Shown here: positions 27,486 to 41,226 of the stretch, in pieces
How the letters are laid out: each line of letters begins with the position of its first letter
Position numbering within the stretch: the first letter of the stretch is position 1
Origin: Pseudoscleropodium purum
Lineage: Eukaryota > Streptophyta > Bryopsida > Hypnales > Brachytheciaceae
NCBI GenBank assembly: GCA_963969395.1
Contig: OZ017795.1
Location: 32,035,063-32,099,062 of the forward strand
Reading direction: 5' to 3'
Length of the DNA: 64,000 nt
The notes under the pieces: generated by a model
What the model saw: only the letters and a program-made list of their open reading frames with translations
What the model was told of the DNA's origin: nothing
Databases searched by the model: none
Made by a program: the position numbers and the translations under genes

Positions 27486-28688
27486 ATGGAGAAGCTGCAC
27501 GACCTTAGTGATGACTTCACAAACTAAACCAATGACTTCTCAGTGTTATTAAGTCCACATGCTTTGACAACAAATGACATCATGAACGACATGTTCATGA
27601 CATCTCATAGTGCCTTTGAAATGGAGCGTTGTCTTTCACAAGAAATGACACCTTCTAACTTACAAGACGTCCTTCAATCCATAGAGCAAGCTAGCCCATC
27701 TGCAACCATGGCAATTAAACGGAAAGGATTGGAAACTCTTATTGCTGTCAAGTTGGAGAAGAGTCGGTTGAGGACAACAGTTGAGGTACAACCCAATAGT
27801 GATGATAACCTACATTGTAGTCGCCACGATGTTGCCAATAGAAAAGACGTAGAAGGTACTCACATGATGCGTTTTCTCAAACCATGTGGACCAATGCGCA
27901 CTTTGCTTTGGAGAGGTGAAAAATACAAATTTATTGAAGGGAACAACGTACATTTCGGTAACAACATTGCAGAGCTGGTCCCTATCAAATTCCTTACAAG
28001 TACCACTAAACACCTTCTTCATTGAGCATCCTACAACAAAAAAGCCGAATGGATTTTAAGTTTGGTGATTTGTTTCTACAAGCAAGGACGTTGTGAACTC
28101 ATGTATGTCATATTGCTAGAAGATGGGCAAGAAATTCATTTGCCTTAGGGGGCCATTCAACAAGTTTTCTTTACAACAGTGGACAAAAGACACAATAAGC
28201 ACTTGCTTGACCAATCTCTATGTGCAAGTATACCAAGTCACATGTCGTCTTTCTTTGAAGAAAATGACTCCAATTGCATGTCAAATGCCGCCGTGACGAT
28301 GTACTGCAAAAACCATCTTTCTGGCCTCCTTGCTTATTCCACAAATGTGTCAATGAACTACCCATCTTTTGCATTGTACAATAAGCTCATGAATGCGAAT
28401 AGGCCCTTTCCAGCAAACCCTAAGATGGAACTTCAAAGCGATTGCTACTTTCACTAGAAGGAACTAGTATTTTGAGTAGATGGGCATGTTTTGAAGAACA
28501 TCAATAGTGGAATCTGGTGGAGGCCTTGGAAATCAAAATTTTGGAAGACATTTTTAAGAACATGTAGACGTCACATGTATTGTAGAATGACTGAATGTTA
28601 TCGTGGACAGGAATGTTACGGGAGACATTGTCGAAAACATGAACGCGTTTTCAAAAACGTCCTAGAAAACACAAAGTTGCCACGTTAG
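27486..28688 (+). pseudogene. Decayed coding sequence, product not recognised
   Basis: One reading frame stays gene-like for about 400 codons from the ATG at 27486 to a stop at 28686-28688. It is broken by in-frame stops near 27525 (TAA), 28023 (TGA), 28146 (TAG), 28455 (TAG) and one shortly after. Composition here is less AT-rich than the flanks. The C-terminal part is rich in Cys and His (pattern C-x3-H...C-x4-C...C-x4-C-x3-C-x3-H), suggesting an old metal-binding module. I do not recognise the family. Its position among DNA transposons makes a transposon origin likely, but this is inference. The true start may lie upstream. Confidence 0.45.
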
Positions 28689-30566
28689 TTGGAAGATTGC
28701 TTTTCACAGGTGGCTTGGTTTGAGGAAGTTGTTGGAGGTCAGTAGGGAAGCTGACCGGCTCTAGAACATGCAAAAGATGGGTAGTTCCTTCCTATTTCTG
28801 GAAAACAAAGTAGCATGGGTTTGTAGTAGTTGAAGTTGAAATTTTTGAACTTTTTTATGATGAATTTCTATAAACCTTAAATAACTAAAAAAGAATAAAA
28901 AGTAGTAGAGGGAAGTTGAGGACCTTGTTTTGTCCATTAGCTTTTTATATTGTTATCATTTTATTAAAATAAGCTCTTTGTTTGTTACTTTGTTTGTTTG
29001 TTGTGTGCATCACGTTGAGATCTTGAGGACCGTGCGTCTTTCGTTTGCGTGTTTGGTATTGATGGGAAGTCGTTGACATTGAAGCAATACTTTAAAATTT
29101 TATTGCAATTCACTACTTCGATACTGCCTTGGTTGAAAAATAAAATTAAAAGAGAAACATGAAGCATAGTATGTATATATGTTTCGAAGAAATGAAAGAA
29201 AGCTTAGAACATGTTCCATGACTGGAAATGAAGATATATAATGAAAATATTTTCATGGAAGTTTGCATTCATGTTCACTTTCATATTATTTTGGAATATT
29301 GAAGCTAAAAATAGTTATAATGATTATGTTTCTTTATGAGACATAAGTCACATTAGAAGTGACGTCAATTGAAATGCTTAAGAAACGTACAAATAGTGTT
29401 ATCCATGAAGAACATGTACATAGAACTATGTGTATATAGTGCACTAAGCTGTATTTCATTGTTTGTTTTGTACGGGCAAATTGTTCACCACAGTGATATT
29501 GGTGTTACCAAGTTATATATTAATATCATAATCAATCACTCTATGGTGCTGAAGATGAGCTTGGCAGCTACTTTTTCATTGGTTGCGTACGTTGAGTGAT
29601 ATGTGGTCTGTATAGTCTTGTATTATGTACACAATGTATGAAGATATGTGGGAGAGCATTGCATTACATGTTGACATGTGCAAAAATTTAGTATGTGACA
29701 CAGTTGGTCATTGCGTTTCACTTTGAGAACTATTGCTTCAAACATCACTGTTGACATGGATGTTGCAACAACTGTTCAGTAAAGAAAGTACTTCCAAGAC
29801 ACTGGAGCTTCATAATTGTCAAAAATTGATGTGATTATTGCAATTGAAAGCTCCATGTGTTTGTATCCAAATAGTATAATATTGTACGTTTTTCATTTGT
29901 ACATTATATTTTAATATTTGTTGAAGATATAAGTTATAAAATTATATTTTTCATTCTATCCTTTACTTATGGTAAAAATTATAGATTATTTAAATATATA
30001 TTCTAAGTGATATAATTAGATTTTCACCTATAGCTTTAAAAAATTACAATAATTTGATTTTCCATCCAAATTATTGAAAAAATCAACTTACATAAAAAAA
30101 AGTGAAATTTTACACTAATAAAAAATATCAAAATTTTATACATCTATTAAATAAAAAGATAAATTTATAGTAGAATTTGACTTCAAGGATTTTGTAGTGA
30201 TTGTTTTGGTTATAAAAAAATAAAATCTAACCAATTGAAATTTTTTTACACTAATCGTACAAATTTTTACACCATTTCTACTTGTACCATTTTTTTGCTC
30301 AAGGGAATAATGGGATGTCAAGGATTAGTTTTTGGTGAATTTGACAATTTTTCTTGTTCATTTTATTTTATTTTTGGATTCTGAAAAGTAACTTTTTTGC
30401 CAACTCTAACAAAGCAATATGGTATAAAGGCACCTTTTTCAAATTATAAAAGAAACTTTTAACATTATACAAGCAACCTTTTGTATATATAAAACAACCT
30501 TTCATATTATAAAAATCATATTTCACATATGCACCAAGGTACAACAATTTGATAATGTAAAGAAGC
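28689..30566. other. AT-rich intergenic sequence
   Basis: No gene, RNA or repeat boundary was recognised. Confidence 0.5.
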
Positions 30567-30574
30567 TAGAAGCT

Positions 30575-30856
30575 CAGGGTTGACGAATCTCAACGTCCGC
30601 CCCAAAATAGCGTCCGTTTTCCGGACGTCCGGACGTCCGGACGCTAGCGGACGCAACGTCCCGACCGCCGTCGGAAAGCGGACGGGCGGGGCGGACGGCC
30701 CGACCGCCCAGATCGTGCGGACCAGATCAGTCCGCGCGTCGATCGGACGGCTGTAATCGGGCGGACGGACGGGGCGGACGCTACGTCCGCCGGGACCGCG
30801 AATGTTAGCGGACATTGCGGACACAGCGTCCGCGTCCGGACGTCCTATCAACCCTG
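30575..30856 (+). mobile_element. Short hAT-type GC-rich element with 8-bp target duplication, copy 2
   Basis: Ends CAGGGTTGAC and ATCAACCCTG are flanked by exact TAGAAGCT (30567-30574 and 30857-30864). The 282-bp body is dense in GGACG/CGTCC. Its left half closely matches the left end at 45301-45484, and its right half closely matches the right end at 56655-56825, as expected of an internal deletion derivative. It has no genuine coding frame. Confidence 0.92.
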
Positions 30857-30864
30857 TAGAAGCT

Positions 30865-32879
30865 TAGCTATTTTCTAAGGATGTTTTTGGATGTTTTCCT
30901 AGTGTAATTATTGTTTATATCTTCTTCCGAACAACAAAGAAAATTAAAAACAAAACAATGATTTTTCACTCACTTCTATTGTATGTTGCACTTATTTCAT
31001 TTTCCATTAAAGGCTTTAAAATAATTGGATTGCAAATAGATTAAAAGACGTTATACTTTTCATATCATAGCAATGTTCAGTATTTTAGCACAAATTCTTC
31101 TTTACATGTTTAGAAACAATTTTGTTATCATCTTGAAATTCTATGAGGCATTTTTTTCCTATAAATGAAAATTCTATCCAATTTCATTATTTCATTAATA
31201 AAAATTGATCTTTAAAATGTAGGTAAAGTAATAGTATTATAAAAGTATATATCACCTTTTGCTATTACGTCAATGACCTGTAAATCCAAAATGCAAAGGC
31301 ACCACTTTTTGGTGTTGATTAGACTTTAAAGTAAAAGAAATCCTAAAATACTCAATATTTTAATTAGTTATTTCTAAGAGTGATGTCTTCTTTAAGTGTA
31401 GCTTCAACATTGAACATTTGATTTTCATGATGAATGATTATAATTTTTCTATTCAACATTTTGTGTAAGGGTGTTCACTTCAAATCTTCATTTTTTATTG
31501 TTGAAGGCTCTTTTAAATCAACGTGATGTGAAATACATTTTGCAAGGAAAATCACAAAAGATCTTCGATTTCATAAGATATATAATACATTTAAGGAAAT
31601 TGAGAGAATTCTTAAAGCTTATAGTTTTTGTTGGGACTAACATTTTGGATTTAATTTGGGACAAGAGGAATGATAGAAAGACTACAAATGACTCGCATAC
31701 ATTAGCAGGGGCTTCAAATTTGATTGCAAGTAAATTTCTAGAAAATCTTGGAGGCTAAGGTAAAACAGTGACCACATGTGAAAAAATAGGTGAAAGCAAA
31801 TTACATAGCATTTTCCTTTTTTCCGAAAAAGGTCACTTGCATTGGCATTTGAGTAATATGGCAGTCAAAGAGCATGAAGTGCCATGCCATGTCAACATGC
31901 TTTAATGCCATTTTAGAATTCTAACATTGTCATAGTACATGCCAGCAAAGATGTCTTTTGTCGCAGATAGATGTTCTTTGTGATGTCAATAGAGATGTCT
32001 ACTATGACATTTAGATGTTTTTTGCGATGTCAATTAAGATGTCTTCTGTAAAGTCTACATGTTTTCTACAACACAACATTGTGTTCATCATAATATTTAG
32101 ATTTGAAATTCCGTTTTTATAATAAAAAAATTACATTTTAGATGTCCCATATAGTTTGTCTTCCCTCTTGCCACCCCTCTTGTATAAATAACTTGCCTTC
32201 TCATGTTAAAATATTGACAATAAAGCTTTTCAAGTCATTCAATATTATTGCCAATACAATGTATGGTGTATTTTATATAGTGTATTGTGTATGTTATATA
32301 ATGTATGACATATTGTGTATGATGTATAATATATTGTGTATAATGTATTGTATATGGTATATGTCTTACCTAACAGTGGTGAGCAAGACACTAGTACTGT
32401 GGATGCAGTCATTAGTTGTGAAGAACGCTACAACCACCAATATACAAGCAATAATAGCTACTGATTCATCGTTGTTAGCCACCACCCCCAATTGACCTAC
32501 TTCTACGCGTCACGAAGCGTGCTACCACAACAAGGTAGCAAAAGCAAGCTTAGTAGAGTCGTATGGAAGGTAAGAGGATGTCAACATTGCCTAAGAGGGT
32601 TTGAGTTGGTGCGTTCAGAGAAGACAAACGGTTCCTCCTGACATGTTTCGGGACTTTAGCATCAAAGCTCAATAGGTGTCTACAATGTTAAGCAGCCATT
32701 AGCTTAGCAAAGCCTTGGAAGTAGCAGCTTTTGCATTCTTCTTTCAAAAAGAGGAGTGAACAACAACAAATACAACTTATGTACATGACCCTGTCCATTT
32801 CAATGGGCCTTTACCTGGTCCTACTTTTCCTACTTAGCGCATGCCTAGTATGTTGTCATTGCTTGCCAGGTTCTAGAGC
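30865..32879. other. AT-rich intergenic sequence with TGTAT-type repeat
   Basis: At about 32255-32370 there is a degenerate run of TGTATTGTGTA and ATAATGTAT words. An open frame at 31471-31758 has no recognisable domain. The sequence from about 32500 on becomes less AT-rich as it approaches the piggyBac relic and may include remains of its N-terminal part. Confidence 0.4.
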
Positions 32880-34276
32880 GAAGAAAATTTAGGACAAATT
32901 TGTCATGAAACAAATTGGTATGCTAGCAAGCTTAACTCAGAGACTCACTTGCCGATGGGTGGTGCCTACTGGTGGGGACTATGTCCTATGGAATTGCGGG
33001 CATTCTTGGGAATTTCACTCATAATGGGCATTAAGAAGCTTTCAAATCACAGGGTATACTGGAATCAACAGTTCCTTTTTTTGTTTTGCCAAATAATTGC
33101 CACTACAATGTTGAAGTCGGGATTCAAGGATATAACTCCATGTCTTCATGTGGTTGATGACAAAGCTGTGGACAAAAAAGGTCATTTGAATCGTGGGGAG
33201 CAGCTCGCCAAGTTGGGGTGGTTGCTCACGGAGATTAAGGGAAGGTGCAAATCAAATTGGAACCTTCACAGGGGGTGACGACGAACGAATCCATGATTTG
33301 ATACAAGAAAAAGTACTGCCTAATCCGGCAGTACTTGCCCAAAAATCCCATAAAATGGGGCATTAAAGTCTGGAGCTTGGCCAATGCAAGGAAGAAATAT
33401 GTTTATGACTTTGATTTCTATGTAGGGTCGCTACACCGAGCTTCAATGCAAGAGAGTACGGCAGCTAGGGCAATAAATGACTATGAGGTCGTGATGCTCT
33501 TCATAGAAGGATTACATGGCAAAGGACATGTAGTTGTAACTAATAATTACTTTAGTTCAGTGAAGTTGTACATGGACTTAGCGGTAGTGGGGACATATGC
33601 AACGGGCACAATAGTAAGTAACTAAGTCGATTTGTTGTAGGCCCTCTCACGGCGGCAATTGTTTCAAGGGACTATTACCTAGCACATGCACTCTTCTCAG
33701 AAGCTCAGTTGTGTGGTGTGGATAGACAGGAAACATGTACTCTTGTTGTCCTCGTTTTTTCCTCCTCTTCCTTGTTTGGGGTAAGATTGGCCTATAGTGC
33801 CACGTTGGGTGCGCGGTGAAGAGGCGCAGATTGTAACGTCACCCATTCACAAAGGATATATCAAGTTCATGCGAAATGTAGACGTTGCAAACCATATAAG
33901 AGGTGTGTATTTGTCACAAATGCGGAGCCAAAAATGGTGGCATTGCCTTTTCTTTTACCTATTGGACACTTGCGTTGTAAATTCATCTGTATTGTACAAG
34001 GCCATTTATAAGCGACTAGTTTAAGAACCAATGCAATGGATTAATTTTTAGCTTCTATTGGCAGAGTTTTTGTGCAAACCTTGGCAGCTAAAAAAAAGAT
34101 GCATGTTACAATTCCGTCTTGGAACACCAAGAGTTCACTCTTTAGTAAAGACCAATAGTAGATGGGAGTGTAGATTTTGCTTTGACAGGACTCGAACAAA
34201 CCTCAGTTGTTTGCAGTGTGGAGGGGTATACCTGCATTCGGAGGAGTGTTTCCGTTGCAGCCACTACCCACTTTGA
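32880..34276 (+). pseudogene. piggyBac-type transposase relic (DDE_Tnp_1_7 family)
   Basis: A DDE transposase that cuts at TTAA. The frame from 32880 contains NWYASKL and the family motif LRAFLGISLIMGI followed by YW (to 33278). The frame then shifts, and conserved parts continue in another frame: NESMI, YLPKNPIKWGIKVW (33335 on), GKGHVVVTNNYFSS (about 33525) and NVDVANHIRG with QKWWH (about 33870-33950). The Cys-rich C-terminus has C-x2-C, C-x2-C and C-x2-C-x2-HY patterns (34170-34276). TGA at 33299-33301 replaces an expected Trp. Two catalytic Asp positions read Asn (NESMI and TNNYFSS). The copy is therefore dead. It could be a relative of the source of the TTAA elements in this window, though no TTAA ends were found around it. 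Confidence 0.85.
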
Positions 34277-34560
34277 TAGTAACTAGCAAGACTTTGTAGT
34301 TGCCGACCTTAGAGGCATGTAGATCAAGTTGGTACCTATTTGGATTTACCCAACTAATAGTTATGTTCGTTCCAAGGGAGGTCTTTTAAATAGGATTGTT
34401 TCTAATTTAATCAAATCTAATCCCAATAGGACATTGCAACATAAGCATAAGGACAAAAGAAATAAGATTCCTTTATCATTTATCACTAAGTTATTCTCAC
34501 AAGGTAGTCTAATTACACAATTTAACACTCCACTTAAATAAACACAAAGGAATATAGTAG
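34277..34560. other. Intergenic sequence after piggyBac relic
   Basis: No piggyBac 3' end or target-site TTAA could be assigned to the relic here. Short open frames have no recognisable domains. Confidence 0.4.
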
Positions 34561-36170
34561 TTCCCAATTAATATTTGATCTTCAAATCTTCAAGCTTTTC
34601 CAAATCAGCTCAGCAACACCACAACTTGGCAAAGCACTTGTCTTCCAAATTGGTCTTTTTAGCTTCCACCAACTCAACAAGATCTTTTCTCACCTACTCG
34701 GGATTTACTACTTTTGCTTTATAGACCTCCACTTCTTCTCACATTATCTCAAATCATGCAACTAATCAGTTTCTTTATCAACTCGAAAATTGATATTAAA
34801 TATCACTGCCTTCAATCATCAACACCTAATAGGAAGAAATTGACACTGCAAATAGGTTCATCAATTACTCCAATTTGGATTCTAAAATAACACCACAGGT
34901 CATGACACTAGCTTCCGACTTGGAAATTAATTAGACTTTAGTTTTAATAAAATATTCCAAATTGAACAAAATAAATCACATGTGTTACACAGATTTCATT
35001 CCCGATTTGTAACACAAAATAATCTCCCACACATTGAACACCAATTTGACAAATAATTCTCTTCACATTATGTCGAATTGGTGAAAATATCACTGTTATT
35101 ATAACTTGAGCTTAACAGCTTAATTATCCATTTTTCAACTTTTCAAATTGATTCTAATTTAATAAGTCCATTTTTCTGATTTCCAACTAGGACTTCTCCT
35201 TCTTAACCATCATACGATATTCTTCTAATTTCTAATAATTCTAATTGCTTCAACTTCCATCCAACTACTCTTTATCACCATTAACATCCTAATTTCTAAT
35301 TAGAACTACTCTAATTTCCACTACATCACTCCAATTTATCTACTTCTCTCTCCTTGGGTAATCTCTTCAATTTCCTGCACAACTTGTCACCCACAGCACA
35401 ACCATACTTCTCCGACTTGGACTCAAACAATTCCACTTCCAACTCCAATTAGACCACAAACAATCTTCTTTTCCAATTACTTAACGATAGATTTTTCAAT
35501 TAGCACACTCATCTCCAAATGTGACACACAAACATTCACCACAAACATTCACACACAAGAAACAAGAAAATCATATATACATAAACACAAGAAAAATACG
35601 TAGCTTCACTAGCTGGGACTCCGACTGGCACATCAACAGCGGGTAAGTAAAAATAAACACAAAATCAGCCTAAATAGGAAATTCCAAACCAAACGGTTAC
35701 CCATTCGGTGAGGATGACTGAACTGCCAACAACCCATTTGAAACTGCACAAATCCAAAATACACATAACTGACCTCACTTGTCTAACTGCAGCCTAACTA
35801 AACAACTGCAACCATCCTAATTGGAATTTCTACCTACCAACTCTTCACTAACTACTGACTTGGAACTCTTTTCTCCAACTAGTCAATAACCACCTACTTG
35901 GAAATCTCCTCACTAGCATACATCACATCCAACTTGGATCTTTTCCATCTTTTCCAATTAGGATTCCAATTCAACTTTAATGAACTGGACTGAACATTCA
36001 AACTCCAAGTTGGTTTACAGACCAAAAAATATACTTAAACTCCCTTCCAATTTGGTTTAAATGTACACAAAAACACCCAAATTGGCAAACCAACATACAA
36101 AATCATAACAAAAAACTCAAAATATTCACCAAAAAATCAAAAATTAATTCCAACTAGAACATCTACAAGG
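34560..36170. repeat. G-poor, strand-asymmetric tract of about 1.6 kb
   Basis: Over much of this stretch the plus strand contains very few G residues (often one or two per 60 bases) but many C, with recurrent words such as CCAACTTGG, CCAATTAG and CTAATTTC. No open frame is present. The skew sets it apart from its neighbours. It may be an old, diverged tandem array or the remains of a satellite; no unit length could be fixed by eye. Confidence 0.5.
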
Positions 36171-37153
36171 CACATAGAGGCTGGGATGGGACGAGGAGGC
36201 AACATGAGTGCATCTAGTGCTTCAATTCTACATTACATAATAACATCTGCTGTTGGAAAGCTTGTTGTATATGTTTTATATAGAATACTTATCCTATAAG
36301 TTTGTACTATGTTCATGAGGCAGTGGTTTTTTGTTTACCTTTACTGATTACATACTACAAGCTTCCCTCTCTTGTTTGTACTTCTTGTAGCTTCTCAGAA
36401 ATGAAGATTGTAAAGTTGGAGATATGCATCATGTACAACAAGTTAAGGATACACCAAGCCACTCACATTGAACAAGAGGAAGTTTGTATCATTTTGTCTT
36501 TTGTTTTTTTCTTTTTTAGTAGTGTGTAGTGCAATTTTAAAATAGGATGTGACAAACTGGTCTTCAGAGCGACCTCTTCCTAACTTGTGTTGCGTTTGGA
36601 CTTCTTACAGCTTGCAGCAAGTGAACTTGAAGAAGTAATGAGAATTCCTTGTTTGTAGTATTGGTAGTAGCCAATGGGCACTTGTATAGGTAGTTGATGT
36701 GTTTACATAGGATTTGGTTTGTTGCAAAGACTGAGTTTCAATTTTGAAGTGAAGAACACGTCGATGGACTTGGGTTGCCTATAAAAGGTGAACATAAAGA
36801 AGCAAAGTAGAAGGTCTGTAGTTTGGTTAGTAGTGTTCAATCTTTATAGACTTTAGTGTTGAATTGTAGGTTGAAGATGTCCATTGTCTCGTTCATGTGA
36901 ATACCTGGGGGTGTAGGCATCATAAAGACTGCCTTTTTTAATATGAAAGTATATTTCACCTGTAATCACATTTATTGAGCTTCTTCTTGTATGCTCAAAT
37001 TACTTATTAGTAACTTGCAATGTTCCTCACTATCGTTCGGAGCTGTGTGCAGCGGAGATTTGCCAACAGAATTGGAAGGTAGTTGGTAGACCCCCTAGGA
37101 ATGTAAGCAAATCGATGGTTTGGCAACATAGAGGTTTCTGTGATGCCAACACA
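36171..37153. other. Intergenic sequence
   Basis: No gene was supported. Short open frames have no known domain. Confidence 0.45.
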
Positions 37154-37161
37154 TAAGATGT

Positions 37162-37377
37162 TAGGGTTGACAAATCAGTACGTCCGCCCCAAAATAGCAT
37201 CCGTAACCCGGACGTCTGTCCTCACGGACGCCAGTGGACGCAACGTCCTTCCCGCCGTCGGAAGGCAGACGGGCGGGGCGGGACGGGGCGGATGGGCGGA
37301 CAGGCGGACCGCGAATGTCAGCGGACGCTGCGGACACAGCGTCCGCGTCCGGACGTCCGACCGTCCTGTCAACCTTG
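37162..37377 (+). mobile_element. Short hAT-type GC-rich element with 8-bp target duplication, copy 3
   Basis: Ends TAGGGTTGAC and GTCAACCTTG, flanked by exact TAAGATGT (37154-37161 and 37378-37385). Only 216 bp, yet it keeps both terminal regions of the family. The terminal T instead of C at the left end is shared with the large element at 45301. Confidence 0.9.
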
Positions 37378-37385
37378 TAAGATGT

Positions 37386-38135
37386 AGAATTATAAAATGC
37401 AAGAAGTATGATTGTATATCATGAAATAATTTTTTCTTATGTCCTTCCTTGCATAAAGTATTGCACTTTATCTTGTTTCTGTTTTGTTTACTAGTTTTTC
37501 ATGTACGGTCATGATTGGTACAAAGAAAAGTACGTAGAGCATGCAAAATGTGGGCATGTTAGTAAAAATATTGCAATCTGCATTGTTTCGCAAAGTCATT
37601 AAGATTGCAAGGTCCTAGTTGTCCATAGCAATGCTTGTTTTCACCAGTAAATTACGTGAACTCTTACCTAAAATGCAACATGTCTCAATGTCATTGTTGC
37701 CTTATTTTTCCAATCATTTTTCCAATTTTTGGAACAGCTTATATGCAATAAAGCTCACCTGCCCAAGACAGTCAATGTCTCTTCAAACTTGGTCAAAGCT
37801 ATTGATCTTTGTCAATGTTTCATGAAATGGAATCTACATTTCCGGAGCTCATTTCATCTTCCGATTACTTCTACATTCTACAATTACTTTTGAAAATTAC
37901 ATTAATTGTTTCTCCACAATTGTTGTTCAAATTTGGGCTCTTTCCAACTTTCTGTGCCTCCTTGCTCTTTGCTAGTGAGTCTAGAGGTACTAGGGTTAAC
38001 CCTCAATATGAAAATATAACTATTCAACTTTAGATTATTTTCATTTTGAATATTTGGATGCATCCTAATATAAAATATTATAGAGTAACTATTAGTGCAA
38101 TACCCATAACTATGGAATTGTGTTTCTTACTAATT
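37386..38135. other. Intergenic sequence
   Basis: Two overlapping open frames of about 70 codons (37619-37825 and 37809-38033) have no recognisable domain. No RNA gene or repeat was identified. Confidence 0.4.
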
Positions 38136-38139
38136 TTAA

Positions 38140-39061
38140 CCCCTGAAGGTCGGAGACTATGTTTTCACCAAAAACGCTCCAAAACTGCCATTTTTGATAC
38201 AAGCACCAAATTTTAGAAGAAAAACATTTTTGGACACATTTAACCATAGGATCTTATAGTGAACTAGTTTGAATAGATGTGGAAAAAATTTCAGAATTTT
38301 TTATTATGTAGACTGCAAGATATTAACGTTTGAAGTGATAAAAATCAATTTTTTGGCCCTGCAAAAAAACAGGCGGTTGCACTTCACAAGGTCACATTTG
38401 CATGAAAAAATGTACAAAATGGTGGTGCTTCTTTGGATTCATTCTTCAAGGAAATTTGGCTACATGCTTGAAAATTTTTAAATCATTTGGAATTGTACAA
38501 CATATAGGAAAAAAATAGTAAATAGAAAGAAGTAGAAAATGATTCAAAACACTAAATTGTTAATTATTTAATTATGGAATTGAATAATTACAATCTCAAA
38601 GGTTGTAATGTATTAATAAAAAATCTGCATCATATCTTTTTTTTTTTCAAAAAATATTAAAAATTGAATTAAATAAAGGACTCTAAAGTTTATTTTAGAG
38701 TAGGTAATCCATAATTGCCCACAAACTAGAGCACCTCATAACTTTCATCTTGTAAATTAAAATGGAATGATTCAAAGCTTTCTATGCATACGTAAGTCTA
38801 GAAAATCAATTTCAGATTTTTATTTTTGAGAAAAATGATTTTTTAAGAAATTTTTGGACTACCTATCGAGCATTGAAAATGACATATCATAGAATAACTT
38901 TTGAACCATGTAGTAAAATTTATGAAAGTTGTTGGGCCTTAAAGATACTCTTTGGGCACATGTTGTGTGAAAATTTCAGCATAAAAGAGTAAAAACTCCA
39001 TTTGTAGTGAGCTGCCTAAAATCGCTATGTTGCCAAAAAATGCAGTTTTGACCTTTAGGGG
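38140..39061 (+). mobile_element. TTAA-flanked piggyBac-like non-autonomous element, copy 4
   Basis: TTAA at 38136-38139 and 39062-39065. Ends CCCCTGAAGGTCG and GACCTTTAGGGG. The 922-bp body aligns by eye with copies at 2588-3510 and 10622-11529. No intact gene. Confidence 0.8.
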
Positions 39062-39065
39062 TTAA

Positions 39066-39889
39066 TGACATAGATGATTTAAAATCCACAATGATGATTT
39101 TCATTGAAAGATTTAGCTTTGGTAAAATAATTGGATGTAATAAATTTTATAATTGATATGAATTTTTGTAGCAATTGCTTCAAAGAATTGTAGTAAATTT
39201 GAAATGGCACCAAAATTTATAAGAATTTAATGACTTATAATAGAGGTATGTGCCTTTGTCTACTAAAATGTTAGATTGAAAATTTTAATCTAAATTTAGA
39301 AAGTAAAAAATGAGTATAAACATGAAGCTTGATTCTATGGTAATCAAGGCAACATTTTAAGGTTAAGAATTTCTAAAATTTCATCATAATAATGTTTATA
39401 TAATGTCTTTGAATAGAATAATTTATTATAATTCATAAAATTGCAATAGAAAATTAGAAACACATAGACTCTCAATTTCAAACTATATTGAAATACTCTT
39501 TTTCCAAATTCTACAATTAGAAAAGATATTTGACTTGGGAGTGTCATTCCTTTAATTAGCATAGAAACAAAAATAATCATTTTGAATGGTGAAATCAAAT
39601 TTGTATTGCCCAAAGTACTAAAACATGCTATACAAACAAAACATTTTTTAACACAATTTCCTATAAAAAAAAATTAGTGTATAACTAATATGAGCATAAC
39701 TTAGCCTTGTCAAGATAGAGCCTATGACTAAAGTCAAACATCAAAATTTTGCATGTTTTTATTTTGGTACTAGTTGTGAATGAAAATTTTGTAGTTTTGC
39801 TATATATTTATGAAATCAGATTTTTTCTTTGAGTTATTAAATGAAAATTTTTAAATAACAATTTTTTAGGTTTAAAATTTCATTTCTCA
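39066..39889. other. AT-rich intergenic sequence
   Basis: No supported features. Confidence 0.5.
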
Positions 39890-39893
39890 TTAA

Positions 39894-40345
39894 CCTTTGA
39901 AAGACCAAGGCTACATTTCATCAAAAAAGCATCCCAAACTACCAATTCTATTTGCAAAGTGAAAAAACTTTCATTTTTATTTTTTTTGCATATTCTCATC
40001 TCAGAATCTTGCACAAAACTAGTATAAAATTATGTGGAAGAGATTTCAAAAACTTTCACTAGGTAAATTGCAAGATATTTTGCATTTAAAGTGAAAAAAA
40101 TAAGTTTTTTCTTGTAGCTTGTATGACAAATTATTAGGCTTTGAATCTTCTTAACTCCAAATTTTTACTATTTAGATTTTGAATTAAATTTATTTTATAT
40201 TGGAGGATTGAGTTGAGGTTTGAGAAAATAAAGTCATAAAATAGACACTTGATTTTTATTATTTAAGAACTTGTTAGGCAGAAGAAAAACAAAATGGTTC
40301 ATAGTTTTAATATGAAATTGAAATACACTAATCTTAATGGTAAGA
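39894..40345 (+). mobile_element. Truncated TTAA-flanked element, subfamily B
   Basis: A TTAA (39890-39893) is followed by a degraded left end, CCTTTGAAAGACCAAGG. The sequence then follows the interior of the 24406-25317 copy up to about 40345, where similarity stops. The right end is missing. Confidence 0.5.
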
Positions 40346-40895
40346 TTGTTCTAACAAGCAAACTAAACTAATAAAAAACTTTTTCTTAAATCTATATGTA
40401 TCTCTTTTTTTTGGTTGTTGATGATCAATTGGTTGTAGCAACCTATATGTATCATATCCTTCTATATTGTTTGGAAGAACTTCTAGTATATCTTCAGTAA
40501 TTGATTTATAATTGTCCAATCCAAAACTTTCATTTGTTAATATAACCCTTGTAGTCTATTCGATGGGTATATCATCACCTTCTCTCTTGAAGTCTATAGT
40601 ATCTTTACGTGAGTCTAAAGGTTTGGTTGTATGATTTAAGGGCATGTATAGTGGGGTACCAATCAAAATGTCGTTTTCGAATTCGCAGTGAGAAAAATTT
40701 CAGTATTGCCAACTTTGAAAGCCTCCTGAGAGCTCAAAAATTGGTATTTTACCACGAAATTTTTACCAAAGAATTATCTTTAAGTTAATTATATTTATAA
40801 AAAATTTCAAGGCCAAAAAATTCACCTAAAAAAAGTTATTCAAAATCTACCAACATTGGTAGCTGTGGAAATGTTTTCACTGCTACCAACTTTGA
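40346..40895. other. AT-rich sequence with diverged copies of the inverted-repeat unit
   Basis: From about 40655 the sequence resembles the repeat unit that makes up the left inverted repeat of the Tc1-like element (shared words CCAACTTTGA and TTTCAAGGCCAAAA). It suggests the repeat arm is built from tandem units of about 180-190 bases. No gene. Confidence 0.45.
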
Positions 40896-41226
40896 CAACC
40901 TTCCAAAGATTGAATTATTTTTCTTTTGCCATGAATTCTTGGAACAAAAACCTCTATATGTTAATAACATATGATAAAAATTTCAAGGCCAAAAGATTAA
41001 TACAAAAAAAGATATTAACAATCTACCAACATGTGTCGTTTTGAGAAACAATTGTGAAAATTGTTTCACTACTTCAACTTTGACACCCTCCCAAGGGCTA
41101 AAAAATTGCTTATTTACCATGAATATTTTGGCACAACATGTTTTTTACGATAAAAACATTCATGCCAAATTTCAAGGTCAAAAAATTTATATAAAAAAAA
41201 ATATTTACAATTTACCAATGTGTGTA
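40896..41226. repeat. Left terminal inverted repeat of a Tc1/mariner-like element
   Basis: About 331 bp matching 43203-43532 in inverted orientation, with many exact stretches such as CCCTCCCAAGG on the left against CCTTGGGAGGG on the right. Internally it holds two related units of about 140-190 bp sharing TTTCAAGG and a TTACCAA or CTACCAA word. Confidence 0.75.
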